Assembly (NCBI GenBank): GCA_014379905.1
Contig: JACMKX010000052.1
Coordinates: 1 to 60,138 of the forward strand
Reading direction: 5' to 3'
Origin: Ferruginibacter sp.
GTDB taxonomy: Bacteria > Bacteroidota > Bacteroidia > Chitinophagales > Chitinophagaceae
DNA: 60,138 nucleotides
Below the pieces are notes generated by a model that had not been told where the DNA came from, searched no databases, and saw nothing but the letters and a program-made list of their open reading frames with translations. Within the stretch, counting starts at the first letter, position 1. Every line of letters begins with the position of its first letter. Position numbers and translations under genes: made by a program. Of the stretch, positions 36,103-45,949 are shown piece by piece.

Positions 36103-37437
36103 ATGCCTGCCGAAAGGCCGGTAAATCAATCTTATAAAAAATTTAATTTGTCAAACTTTTCCCAACCTTCGTTTCTTTCTTCCTCCAATATTTATGCTGT
36201 AAACCTGCGTCAATATAGCGGGGAAGGCAGCTTTAACGCTTTTGCAAAACAGCTGCCCCGGCTACAACGCATGGGTGTTGAGATATTATGGTTTATGCCC
36301 ATTCATCCCATTGGCAAGCTAAAGCGTAAAGGCAGTTTGGGAAGCTATTATTCTATTGCTGATTTTAGGGGGGTAAATCCCGAATTTGGAAGTAAAGACG
36401 ATTTTAAGCACATAATAAAAACTGCCCATGATTTAGGTATGAAAGTTATTATGGACTGGGTGGCCAACCATGCTGCCTGGGACAATGTATGGACGAATAC
36501 CAATCCGGAATTTTTTGTAAGAGATGAAGCCGGGAATTTTAAACCTCCTTACGACTGGGATGATGTGATACAAATAGATCATAACAATACGGGCGAGCAA
36601 CAGGCGATGGTCGATGCCATGTTGTATTGGATAGAAAATTTTGACATTGATGGTTTTCGTGCAGACCTGGCTCATTTAACACCGCTGGAATTTTGGATGA
36701 ACGCCAGGGTACAGGCAAGTACGCTAAAAAATGATCTCATATGGCTGGCGGAAACAGAAGACATCCCTTACCACCATGCATTTGACATTTCCTTTACCTG
36801 GCGATGGATGCATGCAACCGAAGAGTATTGCAAGGGCCAAAAGGATTTTTCAGCACTAACAGATACACTTGAATTTTATAAAAATGATTTTCCTTCGGAT
36901 GCGGTTAGAATGTGGTTTACCAGCAACCACGATGAAAACAGCTGGAACGGCACTGCTTTTGAAAAGTATGGTGAATATGTAAAAGCTTTATCTGTTTTTA
37001 ATTGTACCTATTATGGCATTCCATTAATTTATAGCGGCGAAGAAAGCGGCCTTGATAAGCGGCTTAAATTTTTTGATAAGGATCCAATCAACTGGAATGA
37101 ACCATCTGAATGGGAAAATTTTTACAGCCTGTTGTTAGCACTGCGCAAAAGAAGTGCTGCCATTGCAGGAGGCCTGGTGAGTTTCCCGGTTTTAATTCCC
37201 GGGGCAGCAGAAAAAAACATGCTTGCCTTTTACCGTAAAAACATAAAGGATACTTTACTGGTGTTTATCAATATGTCAAAAGAAAAACAAATTTTTTCTT
37301 TTGATACCGCTGATTTAAAAGGTAATTATGAAAACATTTTTACTTATGAAAAAGTGTGGCTGAATGATGGCGGATTGGTAGAAATAGAGGCCGCAGGATT
37401 CATTGTGTTGCAAGGGGTAGAGGCCCCAAACTTTTAA
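36103..37437 (+). CDS. GH13 alpha-amylase-family glycosyl hydrolase (no export signal)
   Basis: 444 residues from ATG 36103 (MPAERPVNQS); longer in-frame starts run into ispH and are rejected. The four GH13 regions are present: DWVANHAAWDN at 118-128, GFRADLAHL at 184-192 with nucleophile D188, WLAETED at 214-220 with acid E217, and TSNHDEN at 273-279 with D277. No signal peptide is seen, so it is likely cytoplasmic, acting on maltodextrin or glycogen. The specificity (amylase, glucosidase or trehalose-type) cannot be told. Divergent from ispH with 43 bp between; a bidirectional terminator follows. Confidence 0.88.
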   Translation: MPAERPVNQSYKKFNLSNFSQPSFLSSSNIYAVNLRQYSGEGSFNAFAKQLPRLQRMGVEILWFMPIHPIGKLKRKGSLGSYYSIADFRGVNPEFGSKDDFKHIIKTAHDLGMKVIMDWVANHAAWDNVWTNTNPEFFVRDEAGNFKPPYDWDDVIQIDHNNTGEQQAMVDAMLYWIENFDIDGFRADLAHLTPLEFWMNARVQASTLKNDLIWLAETEDIPYHHAFDISFTWRWMHATEEYCKGQKDFSALTDTLEFYKNDFPSDAVRMWFTSNHDENSWNGTAFEKYGEYVKALSVFNCTYYGIPLIYSGEESGLDKRLKFFDKDPINWNEPSEWENFYSLLLALRKRSAAIAGGLVSFPVLIPGAAEKNMLAFYRKNIKDTLLVFINMSKEKQIFSFDTADLKGNYENIFTYEKVWLNDGGLVEIEAAGFIVLQGVEAPNF

Positions 37438-37486
37438 GTGTCTTCCTCATAGGTATAATTCCAGCATTTTTTTATGACAAGTCCTA

Positions 37487-37518
37487 AAAAAGCTGTTCCG
37501 GTTAGGGAACAGCTTTTT
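37487..37518. terminator. Bidirectional terminator between GH13 and GH30 genes
   Basis: AAAAAGCTGTTCC pairs perfectly with GGAACAGCTTTTT around a 6-nt loop; T-runs on both strands. Confidence 0.88.
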
Positions 37519-37546
37519 GTATTTATCAGTTCTTATAGTGAGCAAA

Positions 37547-40500
37547 TCATTGCTTAATAATTTTCTGCAGGTAAACCTTTTTTTCAATGGTTAGCCTCAC
37601 AATATAACTACCTTTTGGAAGTAAGGCTACATTCAAATCCTGTCTGTTCTTAAAACTATTCTTTTGAATTACCCGACCATCCGGTGCTATTAATTCAACT
37701 ATACCCATTCCCTTTTTCATCACTGTCACTATATTGTCAGCAGGATTTGGGTAAACCATTAAACTTTCTGAAACAGGCATTGATATAGCAGGAGATACAA
37801 CTTCTGTATTGGTACCCCGGCCTGCAACACTTTCTACCTGTATAAACTGCCATTGTTGGTTAAAGCCTCCGCCATTATCTGCCCACACCTGGATATTGGC
37901 ACCATTGGAAGTTGAAACGCCTTCAACATCGAGCGATTTTCCGCTGTTAACATTGGTTAATTTATAAAACCCGCCTGCAATTGGAGTAACCGTCCATTTA
38001 AATTCATTCCCTGTGCCGCAGGTTCTTTGCTGCACTTTTTCTCCATCGGTACTGCCGCTGCCGGATGGGGCCATACACATCTGCGTAGATTTTACTTTAA
38101 TGTAATAATTATTACCCCCGGCTGAAACGAAGCTCCAGCGCTGGTTGCTACCTCCGCCATTAGTAATATCATATTGCTGAAGGCGTGCCCCGCTTGATGT
38201 TGAGTTATCAGCTACATCCAGGCCTTTACCACTGTTCCTGGAAATGATATTGTAGTAACCCGGCAGGCCTGTTGCCACTGCAGTAACTGTAATAGTACTC
38301 GTAGCGGTTCTGCTACCACTTTGGGTTGTTACAGTAATAGTAGCTGAGCCTGCAGCTACCCCGCTAACAAGGCCTGTTGCGTTAACGGTTGCAACAGCTG
38401 TATTACTACTGGACCAGCTAACGGTTTGGTTGGTTGCATTTGCCGGGTTAACGGTTGCTGTCAATTGTACCGTAGCTCCTGCGGATATCGATGCTGTAGT
38501 TGGGCTAACAGTTACACCCGTAACCGGAACATTCACCACATTCACTACTTCTACTTTATCTATATTAAAATCCCCGCCAACAATTTCAAAGCGGAGTATT
38601 TTGTTATTTCCACCCGCAAATGGAATGCCTGCTACCGTTACATTCTGAAATGTACCATAACCTCCGGTGTTGGGAATATTGATGGTAGCGAGTGTAGTGC
38701 CATCCAGCTTTACTACCATTTGTCTGCCGGAAGATGGCGTGGCAACAGTAGCTATAATGGAATAAGTACCTCCTGTTATGTTAGTAGTATATTCCAGCCA
38801 TTCGCCGTTTGCCGTCCAGCCTACAGTGTAGCCTGAAGTGCCTCCAATTATATCAATATCCACGCCTTCGGCAGTACGGTATTGATTGCCATTATTGCTG
38901 GCATCCGCATCATTGTAAGCTATCCCTTGTCCGCCCTTATCATAATTTTCTGCCTGCAATAGGCCGGGCAAGTTTACAGGCGTTCCGGTATACGGCTCCT
39001 GGTTTTTTACCGTAATGGCACTGGTAGCTGTAAAATTACCACTAACAGTTGTAGCAGTAATGGTTGAAGTGCCCGGCGTTACAGCGGTAACGAGGCCATT
39101 AGCATTTACAGTGGCAACACTAGTATTAGAGCTTGCCCAGGTAACTGATTTATTAGAAGCGTTTGCAGGAGTAACTGTAGCTGTTAACTGCTGTGTTTGC
39201 GTGGCAAAAATGGATGCAGAAGCAGGGGAAACACTCACGCCGGTAGTAGCAACCACATTTACTGTTATATTGGAAGTGGCAGTTCTATTACCATCTGCTG
39301 TGGTTACGGTAATGGTGGCAGTTCCGGCCGAAACAGCGGTTACCAGTCCATTTGAGTTAACAGAAGCAACAGCAGCATTGCCTGAAGACCAGGTTACGCT
39401 GCTATTCGTAGCATTTGCCGGCGCTACCGTAGCGGTTAATTGTATTGTATTATTTACGGCCACCGTAGCAGTAGCAGGGCTAACGGTTACACCCGTAACA
39501 GGAACTACCGGACCGGTAGACCATTTAAAAGTAACGGCTGAAGCTGGAGGAATGGAATAGCTGAATGCATTAGAACCATTCACTACCTTAACGGTAACGG
39601 CTGCAGCATTGGCGTTATAAGCAAGTACTACCATGGAGCCATCGGTATTTCGAAAAGCCGTAGTGCTAATATTGGAAGAAGAACTGCTGGAACCTATTCG
39701 CACCGCACCAACTTTAGCAAATTTTGAAATTTGCCCGATGATATAGTAAGATAGATTTCGGGTAATACTTGTAGCACTGTTCACGGTTATTGCCGGAAGG
39801 CAGGAAGTACAACCGCCTGGTGTGCGTGGACCCAGGTCAGTGTTAGCTGCCAGGTTCCATTCAATTACGGCTTTGCCCCAATTGTTAACTGAACCTATGA
39901 CCACATTTTGCATATGCCAGGCAAAGTCGCCGGAAAAATTGCCGGGTGAACCTGTGTACTGTTCAGTAAAATATACATTTTTATTGGTGGCATTTTTTAC
40001 GGTGGTCATAGCAGAGATATTACCGGCATATAAATGAAAGCCGGCGCCATCTACATAACTGCTGTTATTTAATACATCTATTGGATAAGCCGTGTTGTCG
40101 CAGTTATGATCAAAGGCAATTATTTTTACGGCTCCATACCCTCCAGCTGCCATTTGAGGTCCTAATTGCTGGTTGATGAAGTTTTTTTGTTCGGTAGAAG
40201 TCATCGTCATGCTCGGTTCATTGAACGGATTTTCCGGCTCATTCTGTGGAGTAACTCCCCAGATATTAATTCCCTGCGCCGCCATTGCCTGGAAGTATTT
40301 TACAAAATACAATGCATAGGCCTGGTAATACTGGGTTTGCAAATTGCCGCCTATCCAGGAGTTGTTGGATTTCATCCAGCGTGGTGCAGACCATGGCGTT
40401 GCCAGTATTTTAATAGTAGGGTTGATGATAAGAATTTTTTTAAGAACAGGTACCAGGTAGGTTAAGTCGGGACCCGCTAAACTAAAATTGTTCATAGCTA

Positions 40501-40930
40501 CATCGCCGGCTGTTTCATTGTAGCTGTAAGTAGAATTGCTTAGATCTGAAGCAGCAATACTGATGCGCACTATAGAAGAGCTGAGGCCTGTTGAAGGATT
40601 AAACAATTCATTGAGTAAATTATTTTGTTCCGTGGCCGCCATACCACTAATAACCTGTGCGCTGGCTTGTGTGAGGCACCATCCAAAACCATCCATTGTT
40701 TGGTAGGAAGTAGATGGGGTTAATGTAATGGTGGCAGGATTAGTACCGGTGTTGGTGGTGAAATTAACAGTGCCTTGCTGTGCAATCAGGGAAGTTTTAT
40801 CACCCGTGGTAAGCCAGGGCGTAACTGTTTGGGCTGTAATAGCACTGTTTAAAAAAAGCAGGAGGATAAGGGTGAATACATGTATTGCACCCGGCCATAT
40901 TGAATGGCTTTTTTTGGCATTGGCAATCAT
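37547..40930 (-). CDS. Secreted modular GH30 glycosidase (GH30-Big2-Big2-CBM6-Big2-ricin-T9SS)
   Basis: 1127 residues with a signal peptide ending ITA (33). The GH30 catalytic region spans about 35-470: DGFGWCLTQASAQ at 80-92, WSAPRWMKSNNSW, general acid E231 in TPQNEPENP, and likely nucleophile E323 in VYFTEQYTG. Then come Big2 Ig-like domains at 475-558 and 560-642, a CBM6-like domain at 650-798 (LLQAENYDKGGQG, NGEWLEY), a third Big2 at 800-884, a ricin-type lectin domain at 888-1035 (QRWSF, QQWQF), and a type A T9SS domain (VYPNPADN to end). GH30 enzymes act on beta-glucans, glucosylceramide or xylan; the subfamily cannot be set by eye. The divergent neighbour is a probable regulator. Confidence 0.92.
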   Translation of the reverse strand: MIANAKKSHSIWPGAIHVFTLILLLFLNSAITAQTVTPWLTTGDKTSLIAQQGTVNFTTNTGTNPATITLTPSTSYQTMDGFGWCLTQASAQVISGMAATEQNNLLNELFNPSTGLSSSIVRISIAASDLSNSTYSYNETAGDVAMNNFSLAGPDLTYLVPVLKKILIINPTIKILATPWSAPRWMKSNNSWIGGNLQTQYYQAYALYFVKYFQAMAAQGINIWGVTPQNEPENPFNEPSMTMTSTEQKNFINQQLGPQMAAGGYGAVKIIAFDHNCDNTAYPIDVLNNSSYVDGAGFHLYAGNISAMTTVKNATNKNVYFTEQYTGSPGNFSGDFAWHMQNVVIGSVNNWGKAVIEWNLAANTDLGPRTPGGCTSCLPAITVNSATSITRNLSYYIIGQISKFAKVGAVRIGSSSSSSNISTTAFRNTDGSMVVLAYNANAAAVTVKVVNGSNAFSYSIPPASAVTFKWSTGPVVPVTGVTVSPATATVAVNNTIQLTATVAPANATNSSVTWSSGNAAVASVNSNGLVTAVSAGTATITVTTADGNRTATSNITVNVVATTGVSVSPASASIFATQTQQLTATVTPANASNKSVTWASSNTSVATVNANGLVTAVTPGTSTITATTVSGNFTATSAITVKNQEPYTGTPVNLPGLLQAENYDKGGQGIAYNDADASNNGNQYRTAEGVDIDIIGGTSGYTVGWTANGEWLEYTTNITGGTYSIIATVATPSSGRQMVVKLDGTTLATINIPNTGGYGTFQNVTVAGIPFAGGNNKILRFEIVGGDFNIDKVEVVNVVNVPVTGVTVSPTTASISAGATVQLTATVNPANATNQTVSWSSSNTAVATVNATGLVSGVAAGSATITVTTQSGSRTATSTITVTAVATGLPGYYNIISRNSGKGLDVADNSTSSGARLQQYDITNGGGSNQRWSFVSAGGNNYYIKVKSTQMCMAPSGSGSTDGEKVQQRTCGTGNEFKWTVTPIAGGFYKLTNVNSGKSLDVEGVSTSNGANIQVWADNGGGFNQQWQFIQVESVAGRGTNTEVVSPAISMPVSESLMVYPNPADNIVTVMKKGMGIVELIAPDGRVIQKNSFKNRQDLNVALLPKGSYIVRLTIEKKVYLQKIIKQ

Positions 40931-41305
40931 TTTTTTTCTGTTTAAATGTTTTTAAATGATACTTTGGCAAGTATTAAAATGTATGCTTTAAACTTACAGC
41001 CAATCGGCACCAGTTCAATAAATAAAAGGCTTACAAAAACACGTCACTATAAAGATTTCAACTTTACAAAAACACATTTGCGGTTTTTTATAAAATTGAT
41101 TATCAATGAGGTAAGTATTGAAAAAGGCTATTCTCCCATTTTCTATTTTCAGCTATATTTTTTTGCCTTAACATTACACAAATTTGCCTGACTGTATTAA
41201 TAGATGATAATGAATTGTGTAGAAAAGTAGCAGATTATATAAATTTTTACGATTGCCTGCCCGAAATTTTGCTAATGGTTAAAAAATAGTGCTAAATTTT
41301 GATGT
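40931..41305. promoter_or_regulatory. Divergent GH30/regulator control region with 12-bp direct repeats
   Basis: No convincing gene in this 375-bp AT-rich gap. TTACAAAAACAC occurs twice on the plus strand, at 41031-41042 and 41064-41075, exactly 33 bp apart (about three helical turns), a plausible site for the LuxR-type regulator encoded next door. A TACATTTT on the minus strand near 40976-40983 could be the GH30 -7 box. AAATTTTG near 41294-41301 could be that of the regulator. Confidence 0.45.
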
Positions 41306-44185
41306 ATGATTTTTTCTAGATATTGCTGCCTTCTTTTATTGCTAACATTATTAACTACAGAATTGCCCGCCCAGTTAAAAGAGGTAGGCCTACCTTTTAT
41401 TAAAAATTATACCCGATTCCAGTATAAAGGTGATACACAAAACTGGTGTATAGATCAGGATAGCAATGATCATATATACTTTGCCAATAACGCCGGGCTC
41501 TTCCAGTTTGACGGGTCAACATGGAATAAGTACAATATGCCCAATCACCCATCTGTACGCTCCTTAAAAATTGGAGACTCCGGTAAGATTTATGTAGGTG
41601 GCTATAATGAGCTGGGGTATTTTAAAGCCGATGAAAAAGGTGCCCTTCAATACAATTCATTGCTGCCTCTTTTAAATGAAAATATTCGCGGGCAAATAGA
41701 TTTCATCTGGAAAATCCACCAGTTTCAAAACGAACTGGTATTTCAAACCTTTGAGCGGGCCTATATATTCAATGGAAAAACCTTCAGGTTACTGGAAGCG
41801 CCCAACCGGTTTCAGTTTTCTTTTATAGTGAAAAACCGGTTGTATTTCCAGGATGCATCACTTGGTTTGCTGGAGTTTAAAAACAATGCATTGGTTCCGC
41901 TCAATGGTACGGCTTCACTGAATACTGCAGAAGTATGGGGTATGCTGTCTTTAGGGAATGACAGCCTTCTTATCGCCACACAAAACAAAGGAATTTTTAT
42001 TTATACTGATAATAATTTGTTGGCCTGGAAAAGCGCTGCCGGAACTTTTTTAAAAAAGAATGGCTGTTTGGGTGCAACTATTATTCAAAAAAAATTCTTT
42101 GTATTCAACTCAGTTTTAGCGGGGGTGATCATCTGCGATATCAGTGGAAATATTATACAGCATATTCATCAGAAAAAGGGACTGCAAAATAATACGATCC
42201 TTACTTCGTTTATTGATACAAAAAACAATTTATGGCTAGGCCTCGATAATGGAATCGATTTCATTAATGAAAGTACAGCACTCACTTACCTTGGTGCGCA
42301 TTATAATCTTGGTACCGTTTATGCCTCGGTGATATATAAAAACAATTTTTACGTGGCTACCAACCAGGGCCTTTTTTACAGGCCATGGAATAAGGACAGT
42401 AACGAAACCTTATTTTCATTGGTAGAAGGTACAACCGGGCAAGCCTGGAATATACAGGTGATAGATGAATCACTCATTTGTTCGCATAACAGGGGCTTGT
42501 TGTTGATACAGGGAAATAAAACCTCGAAAACGCTGGACAAAAAAGGATACTGGGGAATAAAACAAATAGCCGGGCACGCTGATTTATTCCTCGCATCACA
42601 ATATACCGGCTTTAGTGTGTTTAAAAAAAAACAGCAAAGCTGGCAGTATAGAAATGATATAGAGGGCTTTAATAAATCTTCTAATACTTTTGAATTGGAA
42701 GGAGACGATATATGGATGATAAAAGACGATCTGTTGTACCAATTAAGAGTGAATCATGATATTACCCGGTTCAAATTGGTAAAGTCTTTTAGCGAACTGG
42801 CCAGGGATGCAAAAGGTATTTCTATAATCAGCAAATTAGGCGATCATCTTTATTTTAAAAGTAGGGATAAATTTTACAGCTATTCTTCCGAAAGGGATAC
42901 GTTTACAGAAAATAAAAAATTAACATCGTTATTTGATAGCATTCCGCAGATAAGATTCATATATGAAGATAAGGGTAAAAATATATGGTATGTTTCCAAC
43001 GAAGCATTGGGAATGTTTAAAAGGCAGAGCGATGGATCGTATCAAAATATAGTCACAGCTTTTACCAATTTAAAAGGCAGTCTGGTGATGAATTACACAT
43101 CGATAAATGTAATAGATAACCAAAATGTTTTTATAGGTCTTACAAATGGGATGGCCCATTTCAACAGTAGCCTTGCAGATAGGATTTTCTTTAAACCAAG
43201 GGTACATATCAGGAGCTTTTCTTTTGGAAAGGATACCTTTTTCTTTGGGAACAACAGCAGCGGAATCCCAGTTAAACATTTTTCCGTTCCATATAAATCC
43301 AACAATGTAAAATTTATTTTCTCATCCCCCATGTACCAAAGCCCTGAGAATATTGAATTTTCGTATCAATTGGCCGGTTTTAGCGATGGATGGAGTGCAT
43401 GGACACCGATAAACTTTAAAGAGTATACCAACCTTCCCGAAGGAAAATACGCAATGCATGTGAAAGTCAGGAACAGTTTTGGAGTTGTTTCAAATGCAGT
43501 CGTTATTCATTTCAATATTTCTCCGCCTTTTTACAGGCATATCATTGCTTATTGTTTATATATTTTAGCGGGATTAGGAATTATTTATTTCACACGTCTC
43601 CATTTAAAATCAACAGTAAAAAAGCAGCATTATTATGAAACTATTGAACAGCGGAAAGTTTATCTTGAAAAAGAAGCCCGTATAAAAGCAGAGCAACATG
43701 AACTGGAAAAGGCCATTGAGGAACTCGAAATAGAAAAGCTACAGATCAACCTTTTATCAAAAGACAGGGAGTTGGTGAATAATTCTTTCCAGGTGGTCAA
43801 GCAAAACAAATTATTAAATAGCATTATTCAAAAGATAAAGAACATTAATGATGATTCTGTTGATGAATCTACGCAGCTACAACTAAATAAACTTGTTAAG
43901 ACAATTACTAAGGAATTGAATACAGATAAAAGTTGGGAGGAATTGGAAAAACATATTAAAAATGTACATTTCGATTTTTTAAGACGGTTAAAAAGCAGGT
44001 ATCCTGGCATTTCCTCAAGGGAACTTGATCTTTCTACCTATTTGTTATTAAATATGTCTTCTAAAGAAATCGCCGCCATCATGAATATTTCAAGCGCTGG
44101 AGTGGAACTTGCCCGTTACCGGTTAAGAAAGAAAATAGGACTGAGCCGGGAAGAAAACCTGGTAAGTTTTTTAATGAGTATATAA
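41306..44185 (+). CDS. Membrane-spanning sensor-regulator: beta-propeller, triple-tyrosine domain, LuxR-type HTH
   Basis: 959 residues. A signal peptide ends near LPAQ (22). Residues of about 30-675 form blade-like repeats (CIDQDSNDHIYFANNAGLF, LWLGLDNGIDFI) as in sensor beta-propellers. Residues of about 675-740 are a Y_Y_Y domain (FSYQLAGFSDGWSAWTPINF). One TM helix spans about 745-765, followed by a long charged coiled coil and a C-terminal LuxR-type HTH at about 895-959 (SSRELDLSTYLLLNMSSKEI, ARYRLRKKIGL). There is no histidine kinase or receiver domain, so it should be a one-component regulator sensing a periplasmic ligand and binding DNA from the membrane. Its divergent position suggests it controls the GH30 gene. 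Confidence 0.88.
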   Translation: MIFSRYCCLLLLLTLLTTELPAQLKEVGLPFIKNYTRFQYKGDTQNWCIDQDSNDHIYFANNAGLFQFDGSTWNKYNMPNHPSVRSLKIGDSGKIYVGGYNELGYFKADEKGALQYNSLLPLLNENIRGQIDFIWKIHQFQNELVFQTFERAYIFNGKTFRLLEAPNRFQFSFIVKNRLYFQDASLGLLEFKNNALVPLNGTASLNTAEVWGMLSLGNDSLLIATQNKGIFIYTDNNLLAWKSAAGTFLKKNGCLGATIIQKKFFVFNSVLAGVIICDISGNIIQHIHQKKGLQNNTILTSFIDTKNNLWLGLDNGIDFINESTALTYLGAHYNLGTVYASVIYKNNFYVATNQGLFYRPWNKDSNETLFSLVEGTTGQAWNIQVIDESLICSHNRGLLLIQGNKTSKTLDKKGYWGIKQIAGHADLFLASQYTGFSVFKKKQQSWQYRNDIEGFNKSSNTFELEGDDIWMIKDDLLYQLRVNHDITRFKLVKSFSELARDAKGISIISKLGDHLYFKSRDKFYSYSSERDTFTENKKLTSLFDSIPQIRFIYEDKGKNIWYVSNEALGMFKRQSDGSYQNIVTAFTNLKGSLVMNYTSINVIDNQNVFIGLTNGMAHFNSSLADRIFFKPRVHIRSFSFGKDTFFFGNNSSGIPVKHFSVPYKSNNVKFIFSSPMYQSPENIEFSYQLAGFSDGWSAWTPINFKEYTNLPEGKYAMHVKVRNSFGVVSNAVVIHFNISPPFYRHIIAYCLYILAGLGIIYFTRLHLKSTVKKQHYYETIEQRKVYLEKEARIKAEQHELEKAIEELEIEKLQINLLSKDRELVNNSFQVVKQNKLLNSIIQKIKNINDDSVDESTQLQLNKLVKTITKELNTDKSWEELEKHIKNVHFDFLRRLKSRYPGISSRELDLSTYLLLNMSSKEIAAIMNISSAGVELARYRLRKKIGLSREENLVSFLMSI

Positions 44186-44210
44186 ATCGTTTTCATCAAC
44201 GCTTACAGAC

Positions 44211-44256
44211 ATATATAATAATAAAACCCGGCATGCCGGGCTTTATTATTATATAT
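44211..44256. terminator. Long near-perfect palindromic terminator
   Basis: A 46-nt palindrome (22 of 23 pairs) with core CCCGGCATGCCGGG flanked by TTTATTATTATATAT arms, placed between convergent genes. It should terminate both. Confidence 0.85.
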
Positions 44257-44266
44257 GGTAATTTAT

Positions 44267-45814
44267 TTATTCTTCTTTCTTACTAAGGCTCAAAGGATAT
44301 TCATACAATCCATCATAGCCCGGGTAAAAGCCACTAATAGTAACATTCTTATTGGCAGCAACAGCAGACTTTAATTCATCTACCGTCTTTACATTTTTAT
44401 CATTCACTTTTAATATCACAAAGCCGTCATGCATGCGTGTCTGGTCCATGATGGCTCCGTTGTTGATCTTTTTAACGATCACACCACCATCAATTCCAAA
44501 ATCTTTCGCTTTTTTACCATCCATAGTTACCAGCTCTGCACCCAGTATATCTACTGCTGTTTCAACTTTTACAACATCATAATTACCGGCTTTGTTTTTA
44601 AGGCTTAATACAGCGCTTTCTTCTTTATCATTGCGGGTGTAGGCAACCGTAACTTTATCACCTGGTTTGTACCGGCTTACCTGTTCCTGCATTTCAGCGC
44701 CACTTGTTACCGCTACACCGTTGATGCTTTTAATGATATCTCCTTTACGGATACCGGCTGAGTAAGCACCACCATCGGAAGGAGCATCCTGTACGTACAA
44801 ACCCCAGGCTTTTACAGGAATACCACGGGCTTTTTTCTCTTCATCCGACATATCACTCGCATTAGCATAAGATATACCGAGGTATGCCCGCTGTACTGTA
44901 CCAAACTTAATGATATCGTCTACTACTTTTTTAGCAATGTTTACAGGAATGGCATAAGAGTAACCTGAGTAGTAACCGGTAGGAGATGCAATGGCGGAAT
45001 TAATACCTATAAGTTTCCCTTCGGTACTTACCAAAGCCCCACCGCTATTACCCTGGTTAACTGCCGCATCTGTTTGTATATATGATTCCACAGCAGAAGT
45101 ACGGGCACCATCGCTGTCCCTGTTTAAACCAAGGCTCCTCGATTTAGCACTCACAATACCTGCTGTAACTGTAGTTTCGAGGTTTAATGGATACCCAATA
45201 GCCATTACCCACTGGCCTACCTTTACATCGTCACTGTTGCCATAAATTAAATAAGGTAAACCGGTTGCTTCAATTTTTATAACGGCAAGATCGTATGCGG
45301 GATCAGATCCTACTACCCTCGCTTTGTATATTTTTTTGTTGCTAAGCGTCACAGTAATCTCATCTGCACTCTGTACTACGTGGTTATTGGTTACAATATA
45401 GCCATTTTCGGCAATCAGTACGCCGGAACCCGAAGCCCTTTGTTCCCTCGTCATTCCCCTCCTGCCGCCGCCGCCGAACAATTCATTAAAGGTATCATCA
45501 TCAAAAAAATCGCTGAAGGGATTTTGCCCCTGGTTTTGCTTAGGCAAGCCGTTGCTTACCTGTTTTGCGTTTGTTTTGGTTTTAATGTGAACTACTGTTG
45601 GAATAGCAGCCTGTGCAGACTGAACAAAATCAGGTGCGCCGCCTGGTCCGCTGCCATCTGTAAAGCCGGTGTATTTATAATTAGATGGAATTACACCTGT
45701 TTCCTGTCCTGCAAAAGTATCGTCGGGTTTAGAAAATTTTCCGTAACCCCAGATAAAACCAACGGTTGTCAATGCGCTGATAAAAGCTGTTAAAAAAACT
45801 TGTTTCAATTTCAT
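44267..45814 (-). CDS. HtrA/DegP-like serine protease (Do family)
   Basis: 515 residues. The N-terminal hydrophobic stretch (about 5-24) is a signal peptide or anchor. The trypsin-like triad is H145 (VTNNHVV), D175 (YDLAVIK) and S257 (NQGNSGGAL). Two PDZ domains follow at about 310-400 and 425-500. Such proteases degrade or refold damaged envelope proteins. It appears to be a single gene. A possible -7 (TTACTTTG) lies about 65 bp before the ATG on the minus strand. Confidence 0.94.
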   Translation of the reverse strand: MKLKQVFLTAFISALTTVGFIWGYGKFSKPDDTFAGQETGVIPSNYKYTGFTDGSGPGGAPDFVQSAQAAIPTVVHIKTKTNAKQVSNGLPKQNQGQNPFSDFFDDDTFNELFGGGGRRGMTREQRASGSGVLIAENGYIVTNNHVVQSADEITVTLSNKKIYKARVVGSDPAYDLAVIKIEATGLPYLIYGNSDDVKVGQWVMAIGYPLNLETTVTAGIVSAKSRSLGLNRDSDGARTSAVESYIQTDAAVNQGNSGGALVSTEGKLIGINSAIASPTGYYSGYSYAIPVNIAKKVVDDIIKFGTVQRAYLGISYANASDMSDEEKKARGIPVKAWGLYVQDAPSDGGAYSAGIRKGDIIKSINGVAVTSGAEMQEQVSRYKPGDKVTVAYTRNDKEESAVLSLKNKAGNYDVVKVETAVDILGAELVTMDGKKAKDFGIDGGVIVKKINNGAIMDQTRMHDGFVILKVNDKNVKTVDELKSAVAANKNVTISGFYPGYDGLYEYPLSLSKKEE

Positions 45815-45949
45815 GGTTAATAGGTTTTAAACTTTTTGTTTTATTGGCCTCAACTATTGTGCCTCACCTACAAAGTAACGGTGGTATGACAAAATGTAAA
45901 CTACCTCCCGGCATCTTTAACATTAAATTAGTAAGACTTTCGTAGATGC

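Noticed and set aside
40946..41191. 81-codon plus-strand reading frame in the GH30/regulator gap
   Set aside because: Its composition is lysine/phenylalanine-rich as expected from AT-rich intergenic DNA, it matches no family I recognise, and it covers the candidate operator repeats.
37547..44185. Complete polysaccharide utilisation locus
   Set aside because: No SusC/SusD pair lies beside the GH30 gene, and the GH13 gene is separated by a terminator and lacks an export signal.
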